A stretch of 64,000 nt of DNA from Pseudomonas pseudonitroreducens (GTDB taxonomy: Bacteria > Pseudomonadota > Gammaproteobacteria > Pseudomonadales > Pseudomonadaceae). Location: NCBI RefSeq assembly GCF_021603645.1, contig NZ_BQHJ01000011.1:1-64000 (forward strand), given 5' to 3'. The number at the start of each line of letters is the position of its first letter. The stretch's first letter is position 1. Under the pieces are notes generated by a model. It did not search any database. It saw only the letters and a list, made by a program, of their open reading frames with translations, and was not told where the DNA came from. The position numbers and the translations under genes are program-made. Below are positions 51,112 through 60,322 of the stretch, piece after piece.

Positions 51112-52650
51112 TCAGAGCCTGGTGCTTTCCAGGCGATTGCGCCCGTTGGCCTTGGCCTGGTAAAGCGCCCGGTCGGCGCTTTCGAGCAGTTGTGCGAGGT
51201 CACGGGCCTGGTCCGCCGAGACCAGCCCGATGCTGACGCTGACGCGTAGTTCGCCGGCGCCGATATCCAGGGGCAGCTCCTGCAGGTTTTGCCGCAGTCG
51301 ATCGAGCAGGTGCCGGGCCGCATCGGCGTGGGTGCTGGGCAGGAGGAAAACGAACTCCTCGCCGCCGAAGCGCGCGAACAGGTCGGTGCTGCGCGCCTGC
51401 CGCCGACAGAGCTCGCTGAACTGGCACAGCACGCGGTCGCCGGCGGCGTGGCCGTACTGGTCATTGATGCGCTTGAAGTGATCGAGGTCGAGCACGGCCA
51501 GGCTCAATGGCGAGCCATAGCGTGCGCTGCGGGCCAGCTCGCGTTCGGCCTGGACCTGGAAGGCTCGTCGATTGAGCGCGCTGGTCAGTGGATCGAGCGT
51601 GGCCAGTTGGCGCAGCTGGTTCTCCAGCGCCTTGTGGTGGCTGACGTCGCGGATTTCCGCGACCCGCTGTCCGCCGGCCAGGCGCTCGATGCTCAGTTCG
51701 GCGGCGAAGGTGCTGCCATCCTCACGCATGGCCAGGATGTCGTGCGGCTTGCCATCCGCGCCGGCCAGCAGGTCCTGCAGGTCGCCTTGCGCTTCGCTGA
51801 CGAAGAGTTCGGCGAAGTCCTGGCCAAGCAGGCGCTCGCGGGGCCAGAGCAACATGCGTTCGAGCATCGGGTTGGCATCCATCACCTTGCCATCGCGCAG
51901 CACCAGCATGCCGGCATTGGCGACCTGCATCAGGCGCTCGAAGCGCTCGGCACTGGCTCGCGCCTCGCTGGCGTGGCGCTGACTGTCGGCGAGGATGCGG
52001 CGCATGGTCATCAGGGCCATGCCGACCAGCGCGATCACCCACAGGGGAACGCCGAAGTTGTAGGGCAGCAGGTAGCTGAAGGAGCGCGTGACGTCTGCAT
52101 GTTCGATTCCGTGCAGGCCATCGTGCAGGCCGATGGCGGCGCGCGCCAGGGTGACCAGCGCATAGGCGCCGAGCGCCACCGCCACGAAGCGGCGCACGCC
52201 GCGCAGCTCGCTTTCACCAGGCGCGCGCAGCAGGACCAGGCTCGCCTGGATCGGCAGCAGGCCGCCGATGGTGGCATAGATGGCGATCAGGTATTCCGAG
52301 TTGATCGGCGCCACCCACCAGTGCCAGCTGAGCGCCAGAGCCATGGCGGTCGCACTGGCGGGCACCGTCCACCAGGGCGGCGGCAGGCCGAGAAAGCGGT
52401 AGACGCCCAACATCAATAGCGCCTCGCCGGCCAGTTGGGTGGCATTGCCGGCGATGTTCAGCAGCTTGCTGCCGCTGGCCATGAAGCCCATGAACAGCAG
52501 GATGCCGAGGATCAGCGTCCAGGCCCCGCCCATCCACAGGCCGGGCCCGCGATAGGGCCGGGCAAAGTACCAGAGGCCGGTACAGGCAATGGCGCTGGCG
52601 AGCATCAGGTTGAGGCCGAGCAGCATCGGCGAGAAGTACAGGGATTCCAC
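51112..52650 (-). CDS. Membrane-bound PAS-GGDEF diguanylate cyclase
   Basis: The 512-residue protein has about seven membrane segments (first 210 residues), a coiled linker, a PAS domain (about 225-335, FERLMQVANAGMLVLRDGKV) and a GGDEF domain (about 345-510, DPLTSALNRRAFQ). The active-site motif is GGEEF, catalytically competent, and an RxxD inhibitory site (RSTD) lies five residues before it. It should make cyclic di-GMP with product feedback. The start is GTG 52650 with AGGAGG upstream. Confidence 0.92.
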   Translation of the reverse strand: MESLYFSPMLLGLNLMLASAIACTGLWYFARPYRGPGLWMGGAWTLILGILLFMGFMASGSKLLNIAGNATQLAGEALLMLGVYRFLGLPPPWWTVPASATAMALALSWHWWVAPINSEYLIAIYATIGGLLPIQASLVLLRAPGESELRGVRRFVAVALGAYALVTLARAAIGLHDGLHGIEHADVTRSFSYLLPYNFGVPLWVIALVGMALMTMRRILADSQRHASEARASAERFERLMQVANAGMLVLRDGKVMDANPMLERMLLWPRERLLGQDFAELFVSEAQGDLQDLLAGADGKPHDILAMREDGSTFAAELSIERLAGGQRVAEIRDVSHHKALENQLRQLATLDPLTSALNRRAFQVQAERELARSARYGSPLSLAVLDLDHFKRINDQYGHAAGDRVLCQFSELCRRQARSTDLFARFGGEEFVFLLPSTHADAARHLLDRLRQNLQELPLDIGAGELRVSVSIGLVSADQARDLAQLLESADRALYQAKANGRNRLESTRL

Positions 52651-52717
52651 GGCCCCAACCTCCTTGTGTGGTTGCCGCGAATTCTGCCAGCGCTGGCGGA
52701 GCTTTGTCAGTGGGCGC

Positions 52718-53326
52718 TCAGAGCAGCGCCCCGGCCCAGGCCGAGATCAGCAGCAGGACCGCCATCAACTGGTTGAGCCGCTGCATCTGCGTGGCGGAGA
52801 GCAGGCGCTGGCTGCCGATGCCCAGGCCGGCCCAGACCGCCGTGCAGGGTATCGACACGAGGAAGAACAGCAGTGACAGCAGTTGCACGCGGTCCAGCCG
52901 ATCCACGCCGTGCCCGGCATAAACGCTGATGACTGCCAGTGCCATCATCCAGGTCTTGGGGTTGACCAGTTGCAGCGCGGCGGCACCCAGCGCGCCCAGG
53001 CGCGCGGCGTTGGTGTCACGCTCCAGGTCTGCCGGTGGGCTGCGGAATATCTGCCAGGCCAGCCAGCTCAGCCAGAGCACGCCGAGCAGGCTCATCGCCT
53101 GCTGTACGCGCGGCAGGCTGGCCAGCACCTCGCCCAGGCCGCTGCCCACCGCCAGCACCAGCGCGGCGGCGGCCGCACAGCCGCCGAACATGATCGGCAG
53201 CGCGGCGCTCCAGCCGAAGCGCGCGCTGTTGCTGAAGATCAGCAGATTGGTCGGCCCCGGTGTGATCGAGGCGACGAAGGCGAAAAGGACGAACGGCAGC
53301 CATTGGCTGAGCTGCGCAAAGTACAT
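52718..53326 (-). CDS. LysE-family amino acid exporter
   Basis: The 202-residue membrane protein has about six segments, with FVLFAFVASITPGPTNLLIF, the LysE/RhtB signature (SITPGPxN), near the N-terminus and NPKTWMMALAVISVYAG in the middle. ATG 53326 has GGAG upstream. It probably exports an amino acid or derivative. It lies just downstream of an AraC gene on the same strand (53-bp gap), which may respond to the exported compound. Confidence 0.92.
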   Translation of the reverse strand: MYFAQLSQWLPFVLFAFVASITPGPTNLLIFSNSARFGWSAALPIMFGGCAAAAALVLAVGSGLGEVLASLPRVQQAMSLLGVLWLSWLAWQIFRSPPADLERDTNAARLGALGAAALQLVNPKTWMMALAVISVYAGHGVDRLDRVQLLSLLFFLVSIPCTAVWAGLGIGSQRLLSATQMQRLNQLMAVLLLISAWAGALL

Positions 53327-53378
53327 GGCGGGAACTCCGGTGAATCCGTGGGAGCTCATCTTCGCCAGTGGCGCGGGC

Positions 53379-54215
53379 TCAGTCTGGAAGCTTTGAGCAG
53401 CGCTTGCGGTAGTAGGCCGGCGTTACCCCGTAGGCGCGGCGGAACCAGCGCCCGAGGTGGCTCTGGTCGGCGAAGCCGAGGTCGGCGGCGATATCCGCCG
53501 GTGCCAGGCCGCGGCCGAGCAACTGGCGCGCGCGGGCCAGGCGCAATTGGATCAGGTAAGCGTGGGGCGGCAGGCCGAACGCCTGCTTGAACGCGCGGGT
53601 CAGGCGGAAGCGGTCGCAACCCGTGGCGCGAGCGAGGTCGTCGAGGCCGATGTCGGCGCTCAGGTTGGCGTGCAGGAAGTCCCGCGCGCGCTGCGCCACC
53701 AGTGGCAGCTGCGCCGTCGTGGCATCGCGCTGGCGCCAGTGCAGGTGCTGGGTCATGCCGTCGAGCAGCTCGTCCATGGCGCTCTGGCGGACGATCTTCA
53801 GGTCGTTGCCATGCACCGCCTGGAAGGCATTGTCGATCCGCCGCGTCAGGCGCGGATCGTCGATCAGCAGCTCGGGCACGCTCAACTGACAGCTGCCCGG
53901 CGCCTCTTCGAACAGCGTGCCGATCTCGCGCTCCAGCCAGGGGGCATCGAGGTAGAGCATGCGGTAGGTGAAGCCACCCTCGGTGGGCGCGTCGCCGTCG
54001 TGAATGTCGCCGGGCTCGAGGAAGAACACCTTGCCGGCGGTGCTGACGTGGCGCTGGTTGCGGCTGTTGAACTGCTGCACGCCGGATTCGGTGAAGCCGA
54101 TCAGGTAGCTGTCGTGCCAGTGCGGGTCATAGGCGTGGCCCTTGAAATGCGCGCGCAGGCTCTGGATGCCGGTGTCGGCATCCTGCAGCAGGTCGATCCA
54201 GTTGTCTTTGTGCAT
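53379..54215 (-). CDS. AraC-family regulator with AraC-binding cupin
   Basis: The 278-residue protein has an AraC-type ligand domain (about 10-150, FKGHAYDPHWHDSYLIGFTE, KVFFLEPGDIHDGDAPTEGG) and a DNA-binding domain (about 180-275, ADIGLDDLARATGCDRFRLT, ADIAADLGFADQSHLGRWFR). This type commonly regulates adjacent LysE exporters. The preferred start is ATG 54215; the frame is open much further upstream without a suitable start site. Confidence 0.9.
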   Translation of the reverse strand: MHKDNWIDLLQDADTGIQSLRAHFKGHAYDPHWHDSYLIGFTESGVQQFNSRNQRHVSTAGKVFFLEPGDIHDGDAPTEGGFTYRMLYLDAPWLEREIGTLFEEAPGSCQLSVPELLIDDPRLTRRIDNAFQAVHGNDLKIVRQSAMDELLDGMTQHLHWRQRDATTAQLPLVAQRARDFLHANLSADIGLDDLARATGCDRFRLTRAFKQAFGLPPHAYLIQLRLARARQLLGRGLAPADIAADLGFADQSHLGRWFRRAYGVTPAYYRKRCSKLPD

Positions 54216-54373
54216 GGGCCGCCTCCACGCCGCTTGCCCGGTCGGCCAGCATAGCGCGCGCAGGCGGGCTGTCTGGAAGATTCGTGCAGCCGGTGGTCGA
54301 GTGTCGTGAATCCTTCGCGCCGACGGTAGGATGCAGCCACTGCAAAGAGCCGAACTCCAGGAGGGAGCCGAGC

Positions 54374-54805
54374 GTGGGACAGGAATACAACCTGGCATTG
54401 ATGATTGCGGCGGCGCTCAGCGCCATGGCGGGTGCGCTGCACATTGGCGTGGTGCTGGTCGGACCGCGCTGGTACCGCCTGTTTGGCGCTGGCGAAAAGC
54501 TCGCCCGGGCCGCCGAGGCGGGGCGGGTCTACCCGGCGCTGATCACCTTCGGCATCGCTTTCGTGCTGTTCGCCTGGGCTGCCTATGCGCTATCCGGGGC
54601 CGGGGTGCTGGGGCCGTTGCCGCTGCTGCGCCCCGCGCTGGTGGCGATCTCGCTGGTCTACCTGCTGCGCGGCGCGGCCGGCCCGCTCATCCTGAAAGAC
54701 ACCGGGCGCAGTCAGCGCTTCATCTACGTCAGCTCGGCGATCTGCCTGGCCTTCGCACTGGTGCACCTGCTGGGGCTGGTGCAGGTGTGGAGTCGCTTGG
54801 GTTAG
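54374..54805 (+). CDS. Small inner-membrane protein, unknown function
   Basis: The 143-residue protein starts at GTG 54374 with AGGAGGG 8 bases upstream. It has four membrane segments (about 6-26, 50-72, 78-98, 115-135). HIGVVLVGPRWYRLFGAGEK after TM1 and LVYLLRGAAGPLILKDTGRS are the most distinct segments. I recognise the style of small DoxX- or DUF-type proteins but cannot name a family. Confidence 0.8.
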   Translation: MGQEYNLALMIAAALSAMAGALHIGVVLVGPRWYRLFGAGEKLARAAEAGRVYPALITFGIAFVLFAWAAYALSGAGVLGPLPLLRPALVAISLVYLLRGAAGPLILKDTGRSQRFIYVSSAICLAFALVHLLGLVQVWSRLG

Positions 54806-54876
54806 TAAGCTTTCCTCGCAGCATGATTCCCGTATTCAGGGGGGCGCCCATTGCGGGCGCTCCACCTTTCGCGGAA

Positions 54877-56487
54877 TCAGCCGGCGGCGGCGTCGAAGCT
54901 GTCGCTGCGAGCCATGCGCCAGATGCGCTCGTAGAACTCGCCCTCGATGTTGCCCGAGAGCAGTTCGCCCGGCTTGAGGAAGTAGTGCAGGTGCGAGAAC
55001 AGGCGGATCTCGGTGGCGGTGACACGGCGAACCAGGTGCTTGGCCTCCAGCTGCGAAGGGTGCTGGATGCCGGCGGCGGCGATCATCTCGGCCAGGCCTT
55101 TGAGCGTGTTGCGGTGGAAGTGGTAGACCCGCTCGGCCTTGTCCGGCACTACCAGTGCGCGCTGGCGCAGCGGGTCCTGGGTGGCGACGCCGGTGGGGCA
55201 CTTGTTGGTGTGGCAGGACTGCGACTGGATGCAACCGATGGCGAACATGAAGCCGCGCGCCGAGTTGGCCCAGTCCGCGCCCATGGCCAGCACGCTGGCG
55301 ATGTCGAAGGCGCTGACGATCTTGCCGCTGGCGCCGATGCGGATCTTGTCGCGCAGGTTCAGGCCGACCAGGGTGTTGTGCACGAACAGCAGGCCCTCGC
55401 GCATCGGCAGGCCCATGTGGTCGGTGAACTCCAGGGGCGCGGCGCCGGTGCCGCCTTCCTTGCCGTCGACGACGATGAAGTCGGGGAGGATGCCGGTCTC
55501 GTGCATGGCCTTGGCAATGCCCATGAACTCCCAGGGGTGGCCGATGCACAGCTTGAAGCCCACCGGCTTGCCGCCAGAGAGTTCGCGCAGCTGGACGATG
55601 AAGTTCAGCAGGCCGTGGGGCGAGTCGAAGGCGCTGTGGGAAGACGGCGAGATGCAGTCCTGGCCCATGGGCACGCCGCGGGTGGCGGCGATTTCCGGGG
55701 TCACCTTGTGCTTGGGCAGGATGCCGCCGTGGCCGGGCTTGGCGCCTTGGCTGAGCTTGATCTCGATCATCTTCACCTGCGGGTCGACTGCCTGCTTGGC
55801 GAAGCGCTCGGGGCTGAAGCTGCCATCGTCGTTGCGGCAGCCGAAGTAGCCGCTGCCCAGTTCCCAGGTCAGGTCGCCGCCGTACTCGCGGTGGTAGGGG
55901 CTGATGCTGCCCTCGCCGGTGTCATGGATGAAGCCGCCGAGCTTGGCGCCCTTGTTCAGCGCGCGGATGGCATTGGCGCTCAGCGAGCCGAAGCTCATCG
56001 CCGAGATGTTGAACACCGAGATGGAATAGGGCTGCTTGCACTCCGGACCACCAACGGTGACGCGGAAGGTGCAAGGGTCGGCCACCGGGGCCGGGCGGAT
56101 GGAGTGGGCGATGAACTCGAAGCCCGACTGGTAGACATCGATCAGGGTGCCGAAGGGTTTGTCGGCGGTCTCGTTCTTCGCCCGCGAGTACACCAGGGCG
56201 CGCTGGGCGCGGGAGAAGGGCAGGGCTTCCTGGTCGCCTTCGAGCAGGTACTGGCGGATTTCCGGGCGGATGGCTTCCACCAGGTAGCGGATGTTGCCCA
56301 GGATCGGGTAGTTGCGCCTTACCGCGTGGCGTTCCTGCAGCAGGTCGAAGACGCCGAGCACGCTCAGGGCGAGGGTGGTGAGGGTGAAGGGCCACACCCA
56401 GTCATGCCCGAGGAAGGGCAGGCTGAGCACGGTGAACAGGACGCAGGCGGCGAAGAAGGCGTAGCGGCTTAGGAGCGACAGGTTCAT
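54877..56487 (-). CDS. FMN-binding glutamate synthase family protein (GltB2-like)
   Basis: The 536-residue protein has two N-terminal membrane segments (about 5-25 and 30-48), then the FMN barrel of the glutamate synthase large subunit: ISAMSFGSLSANAIRALNKG, GAKPGHGGILPKHKVTPEIA, VDGKEGGTGAAPLEFTDHMG and CIQSQSCHTNKCPTGVATQ with the three cysteines of a 3Fe-4S cluster. It lacks the amidotransferase domain, so it is not a classical GltB. Its reaction is not established. Confidence 0.92.
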   Translation of the reverse strand: MNLSLLSRYAFFAACVLFTVLSLPFLGHDWVWPFTLTTLALSVLGVFDLLQERHAVRRNYPILGNIRYLVEAIRPEIRQYLLEGDQEALPFSRAQRALVYSRAKNETADKPFGTLIDVYQSGFEFIAHSIRPAPVADPCTFRVTVGGPECKQPYSISVFNISAMSFGSLSANAIRALNKGAKLGGFIHDTGEGSISPYHREYGGDLTWELGSGYFGCRNDDGSFSPERFAKQAVDPQVKMIEIKLSQGAKPGHGGILPKHKVTPEIAATRGVPMGQDCISPSSHSAFDSPHGLLNFIVQLRELSGGKPVGFKLCIGHPWEFMGIAKAMHETGILPDFIVVDGKEGGTGAAPLEFTDHMGLPMREGLLFVHNTLVGLNLRDKIRIGASGKIVSAFDIASVLAMGADWANSARGFMFAIGCIQSQSCHTNKCPTGVATQDPLRQRALVVPDKAERVYHFHRNTLKGLAEMIAAAGIQHPSQLEAKHLVRRVTATEIRLFSHLHYFLKPGELLSGNIEGEFYERIWRMARSDSFDAAAG

Positions 56488-56737
56488 GGAATCTCCAGTC
56501 GTCGGGCTTTGATCACGGTCAGGTTGGCCAAAAGGGCCGCCACAGAGCATGGCAGGCATCGCGCGAACGTGCCTGGGCAAAGGTCAATGCGGCGGACTTT
56601 CGGAAGTCTTTCTAGTTCTGGCGGGCATCGACGGTAGCCCGAAGTGGTGGAAAAAGAAAGCTAGCTAACGATTTTCTCCGGCGCTGAGAAAGCCTGTTTC
56701 AAGCGCTGCAAGAACGGTGGCATTCGTCCCGGGGCTG

Positions 56738-56807
56738 TTCGCGAGCAAGCTCGCTCCCACAGACTTGACGTTGATGCGCTCTTCGTAGGAGCGAGCTTGC
56801 TCGCGAA
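56738..56807. repeat. REP pair, reversed arrangement
   Basis: Here the inverse unit TTCGCGAGCAAGCTCGCTCC comes first (56738-56760) and GTAGGAGCGAGCTTGCTCGC second (56785-56807). In all other pairs in the window the order is opposite. Confidence 0.9.
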
Positions 56808-56823
56808 CCCGCAACCCGCCGGA

Positions 56824-58203
56824 CTAGCAGGCGATCACATTGACCGCCAGCCCACCCTTCGAGGTCTCCTTGTACTTGTCCATCATGTCGCGCCCGGTAT
56901 CGCGCAGGGTGTCGATGGCCTTGTCGAGGCTGACCAGGTGCTGGCCGTCGCCGCGCTGGGCCAGTTGGGCGGCGTTGATGGCCTTGAGCGAGGCCATGGC
57001 ATTGCGTTCGATGCAGGGCACCTGGACCAGCCCGGCCACCGGGTCGCAAGTCAGGCCGAGGTTATGTTCCAGGCCGATCTCGGCGGCGTTCTCCACCTGC
57101 TCCAGGCTGCCGCCGAGGACTTCCGCCAGGCCCCCGGCGGCCATGGCGCAGGCGGAGCCCACTTCGCCCTGGCAGCCGACTTCGGCGCCGGAAATGGAGG
57201 CGTTGAGCTTGCACAGGATGCCGATGGCGGCGGCGGTCAGCAGGTAGCGTTCGATGCCTTCGGCGTTGGCGCTGCCGTCATAGTGCGCGTAGTAGTGTAG
57301 CACCGCCGGGACTATCCCGGCTGCGCCGTTGGTGGGGGCGGTGACCACGCGGCCGCCGGCGGCGTTCTCCTCGTTGACTGCCAGTGCCCAGAGGTCCACC
57401 CAGTCCAGGGCGCCCAGGGTGGTGGCGATCAGGTTGCCGCTGTCCGCTTCGTTCAGGCGGCGGAACAGCATGGGCGCGCGGCGTCGAACCTTGAGCCCGC
57501 CGGGCAGCGTGCCTTCGGTTTCCAGGCCGCGGTTCACGCAGGCCTGCATTTCCTCCCAGATATGCGCAAGGCCGGCGTGGATTTCCGCCGCGCTGCGCAC
57601 GGCCAGCTCGTTGGCCCACATCAGGTCGCTGATGCGCCCGAAGCCGTGCTCGTGGCAAAGGCGCAGCAGTTCCTCGGCGCTGTGGAAGGGGTAGGGCATC
57701 GGATTGTCCGGGAGGGCGCGGTCGGTGTTGAAGTCCGCCGCATCCACCACGAAGCCACCGCCGACCGAGTAGCAGACTCGCTCGGCCAGCAGTTCGCCCT
57801 TTGCGTCCAGCGCCCGCAGGTGCAGGCCGTTGGGGTGGGCGGGCAGGCTGTCGTCGTGGAAGACCAGTTGCCGCGCCGGGTCGAAATCGATCTCCTGCAC
57901 GCCGCCCAGACGCAGGCGATGGCGCAGCAGGATGTCATCCACCTGCGGGGCGAGAGCGGCGGGGTCGGCTTCCGCCGGGTCGATGCCGAGCAGGCCGATC
58001 AGGCAGGCGCGGTCGGTGGCGTGGCCTTTGCCGGTAGCGCTGAGGGAGCCGTAGAGGTGCACCTCTAGGGCACCAGTTCGGGCCAGCAGGCCGTCGTCAC
58101 GCAGGCGGTCGACGAACTCGCGGGTGGCGCGCATCGGCCCCACGGTGTGCGAACTGGATGGCCCGACGCCGGGCTTGAACATGTCGAAGACGCTGAGGGT
58201 CAT
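56824..58203 (-). CDS. sdaA: L-serine dehydratase (ammonia-lyase), iron-sulfur type
   Basis: The 459-residue single-chain enzyme converts L-serine to pyruvate and ammonia. It starts [20 protein letters not shown], the SDH beta-domain signature. The alpha domain has [40 protein letters not shown] and [20 protein letters not shown], where the cysteines ligate the 4Fe-4S cluster. It ends with the C-terminal cysteine (VNVIAC) that in the Legionella enzyme plugs the active site. AGGAGG precedes ATG 58203. It stands alone. Confidence 0.95.
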   Translation of the reverse strand: MTLSVFDMFKPGVGPSSSHTVGPMRATREFVDRLRDDGLLARTGALEVHLYGSLSATGKGHATDRACLIGLLGIDPAEADPAALAPQVDDILLRHRLRLGGVQEIDFDPARQLVFHDDSLPAHPNGLHLRALDAKGELLAERVCYSVGGGFVVDAADFNTDRALPDNPMPYPFHSAEELLRLCHEHGFGRISDLMWANELAVRSAAEIHAGLAHIWEEMQACVNRGLETEGTLPGGLKVRRRAPMLFRRLNEADSGNLIATTLGALDWVDLWALAVNEENAAGGRVVTAPTNGAAGIVPAVLHYYAHYDGSANAEGIERYLLTAAAIGILCKLNASISGAEVGCQGEVGSACAMAAGGLAEVLGGSLEQVENAAEIGLEHNLGLTCDPVAGLVQVPCIERNAMASLKAINAAQLAQRGDGQHLVSLDKAIDTLRDTGRDMMDKYKETSKGGLAVNVIAC

Positions 58204-58324
58204 GGGAATTCCTCCTGCCCTCAAGCATGGACCCGCGTCGCCTCGAATGCTCACCGACCGCTCGACGGCTGGCGTCCGTTGGAGACCATTCGCGGGCATG
58301 GGCCACTCCTGCAGGGAGAGCATC

Positions 58325-58405
58325 GTAGGATGGGTGGAGCCTAGGCGATACCCATGCTGTCCCGGCAGCGATTGATGGGTATCGCTGCGCTCCACGCCAT
58401 CCTAC
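58325..58405. repeat. Long imperfect palindrome (GTAGGATGGGTGGAGC family)
   Basis: GTAGGATGGGTGGAGC (58325-58340) faces GCTCCACGCCATCCTAC (58389-58405), and CGATACCCAT (58345-58354) faces ATGGGTATCG (58375-58384) inside it. This gives a large hairpin between sdaA and the LuxR gene. It differs from the other REP types in the window. Confidence 0.8.
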
Positions 58406-58415
58406 GCAAGCAGCC

Positions 58416-59195
58416 TCAGCCCTGCGCCTGAAGGAACAGCGAGAACAGCTCGGACTGCGACTTGATCCCCAGCTTGGAATACATGTGCTTGCGGTGGACC
58501 TTCACCGTTTCGGCGGAGATCGCCAGCTTGCGGGCGATTTCCTTGCTGGAGCAGCCGCTGAGCATCAGCCGGCCCACTTCCAGTTCGCGGGCGGTGAGCG
58601 GGGATTCCACCTGCTGGGCGGTGGATTCCAGGCGGTTCTGCCAGCGCGGGGGCGGCGGCGCTTCCTGCACTTCGCGCTCGAAGGCCATGCGCTGGCGCAT
58701 CAGGCCGGCAACCCAGGGCTGCACCAGGGCGAGCAGGGCGATCTGCTCCGGGGTGAAGCGGCCCTTGCTGCCCACCGAGCAGCACAGGGTGCGCTCGCCG
58801 TCGAGCTGCACGTTGATCTGCACTTCGTCGGCGACCACGTTGAGGCTGAAGTAGCGCTGGTAGTAGTCGGTCTGCTCGAACATTTCCGGCGCCACGTCGT
58901 CCAGGCGGAACAGCCCGCTGCCGGGGGCCTCGCGGCTGGCGATGTAGAACGGGTCGAGCAGGTAGAGGCCCTTGAGGTAGTCCTGGAACAGCGAGTCGGG
59001 GCCGCCGTCCTCGCCGGGGCATTCGGCGAACACCTGTGGCCTGCCATTGCTGAAAAGCAGCACGACCCAGCTGTCGAAGGGCACATACTGGCCCAGCAGG
59101 CGCACCAGCGAGGTCCAGAAGTTCGGCTTGTCCAGCGCTTCGATCAGCTGCCCGACTGCGCGGTGCCAGGCGATATCCTGAAGGGAAAGGCTCAT
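58416..59195 (-). CDS. LuxR-family regulator
   Basis: The 259-residue protein has an N-terminal sensor region of unrecognised type (about 1-170, YVPFDSWVVLLFSNGRPQVF) and a C-terminal LuxR/FixJ DNA-binding domain (about 195-255, SPLTARELEVGRLMLSGCSS, KEIARKLAISAETVKVHRKH). It is divergent from the nitrilase-like gene, 147 bp apart, and probably controls the nitrilase/permease pair. The same trio occurs, as I recall, in P. aeruginosa around PA3597-PA3599. Confidence 0.88.
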   Translation of the reverse strand: MSLSLQDIAWHRAVGQLIEALDKPNFWTSLVRLLGQYVPFDSWVVLLFSNGRPQVFAECPGEDGGPDSLFQDYLKGLYLLDPFYIASREAPGSGLFRLDDVAPEMFEQTDYYQRYFSLNVVADEVQINVQLDGERTLCCSVGSKGRFTPEQIALLALVQPWVAGLMRQRMAFEREVQEAPPPPRWQNRLESTAQQVESPLTARELEVGRLMLSGCSSKEIARKLAISAETVKVHRKHMYSKLGIKSQSELFSLFLQAQG

Positions 59196-59342
59196 GACTC
59201 TACCCCCGATGGGTTACCACGCGGGCGTAATTACCCGGTGATGGCACGCCCGGCATACTCGCTGGATGCCTTGAGCCGGCGCGGTGCGCATTCTGACCGA
59301 CAGCGCCCGGTCACCGCAAAGACAAGAATCCGAGGAAGCCCC

Positions 59343-60164
59343 ATGAAAGTAGAACTCGTCCAACTCGCCGGCCGTGATGGCGATGTGGCCTGGAACCTGG
59401 CCCGCACCCTGGAGGCCATCCACGCCTGCGCCGACGACACCCAACTGGTGGTGTTCCCCGAGACCCAGCTGACCGGCTTCCCCACCGAGGCGAACATCGC
59501 CGCCATCGCCGAGCCGGTCGACGGCCCCAGCGTGCAGGCCGTGCAGCGTGCCGCGCGGGAGAAGAACATCGCCGTCGCCGTGGGTTTCGCCGAAGCCGCT
59601 GACGATGGTCGGTTCTACAACACCACGCTGCTGATCACCCCCGAAGGCATCGCCATGAAGTACCGCAAGACGCACCTGTGGGCGTCGGACCGCGGCATCT
59701 TCACCCCCGGCGACCGCTACACCACCTGCCTGTGGAATGGCATCCGCGTCGGCATCGTGATCTGCTTCGACATCGAGTTCCCCGAGTCCGCCCGTGCCCT
59801 CGGCCAACTGGGCGCCGAGCTGATCATCGTGACCAACGGCAACATGGACCCCTACGGCCCGACCCACCGCACCGCGATCATGGGCCGCGCCATGGAAAAC
59901 CAGGCCTACGCCGTGATGGTCAACCGTGTCGGCGAAGGTGATGACGGCCTGGTCTTTGCTGGCGGCAGCGCCGTGGTCGACCCCTACGGCCAACTGATCG
60001 TCGAAGCCGGCCGCGAAGAGTGCCGGCAGATCGTCGAGCTGGACTTTGAACGCCTGGCGCAATCGCGCCGCGACTACAGCTACCTGGCCGAGCGCCGCTT
60101 CGTACTGCCCGGCGAGATGCGCGAGCACGACGATGGCCTGCGCGAGCTGATCATTCCCGCCTGA
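59343..60164 (+). CDS. Carbon-nitrogen hydrolase (nitrilase superfamily amidase)
   Basis: The 273-residue enzyme shows the Glu40 (LVVFPETQLTGF), Lys109 (YRKTHLWASDRGIF) and Cys141 (VGIVICFDIEFPESA) triad. The group is the aliphatic amidase/5-aminopentanamidase-like set; the substrate is probably a small amide. It is followed 158 bp downstream by an APC permease, consistent with uptake and hydrolysis of an amine or amide. Confidence 0.92.
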   Translation: MKVELVQLAGRDGDVAWNLARTLEAIHACADDTQLVVFPETQLTGFPTEANIAAIAEPVDGPSVQAVQRAAREKNIAVAVGFAEAADDGRFYNTTLLITPEGIAMKYRKTHLWASDRGIFTPGDRYTTCLWNGIRVGIVICFDIEFPESARALGQLGAELIIVTNGNMDPYGPTHRTAIMGRAMENQAYAVMVNRVGEGDDGLVFAGGSAVVDPYGQLIVEAGREECRQIVELDFERLAQSRRDYSYLAERRFVLPGEMREHDDGLRELIIPA

Positions 60165-60322
60165 GGTTCCCATCCGGCTTTCTGCAGGGCCGGGGCGCAG
60201 GGCCGCGCCGATACAGCGCTATTCCACTATCGACGGGCGACTTGAGCGCCCGCGAGGCCTGCGGGTGAGCGCAGGCCAGCAACTTGTACTGCCATAACAA
60301 ACACAACGCGGAGTAAGCAGTA

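Noticed and set aside
48324-51464. A 1046-codon minus-strand frame joining the amidohydrolase to upstream DNA
   Set aside because: The signal peptide and ribosome binding site at 50081 mark the true start; the upstream part is antisense to the LysR gene.
54331-56472. Plus-strand open frame opposite the glutamate-synthase-like gene
   Set aside because: Antisense, no domain recognised, and it runs through the small membrane protein gene in another frame.
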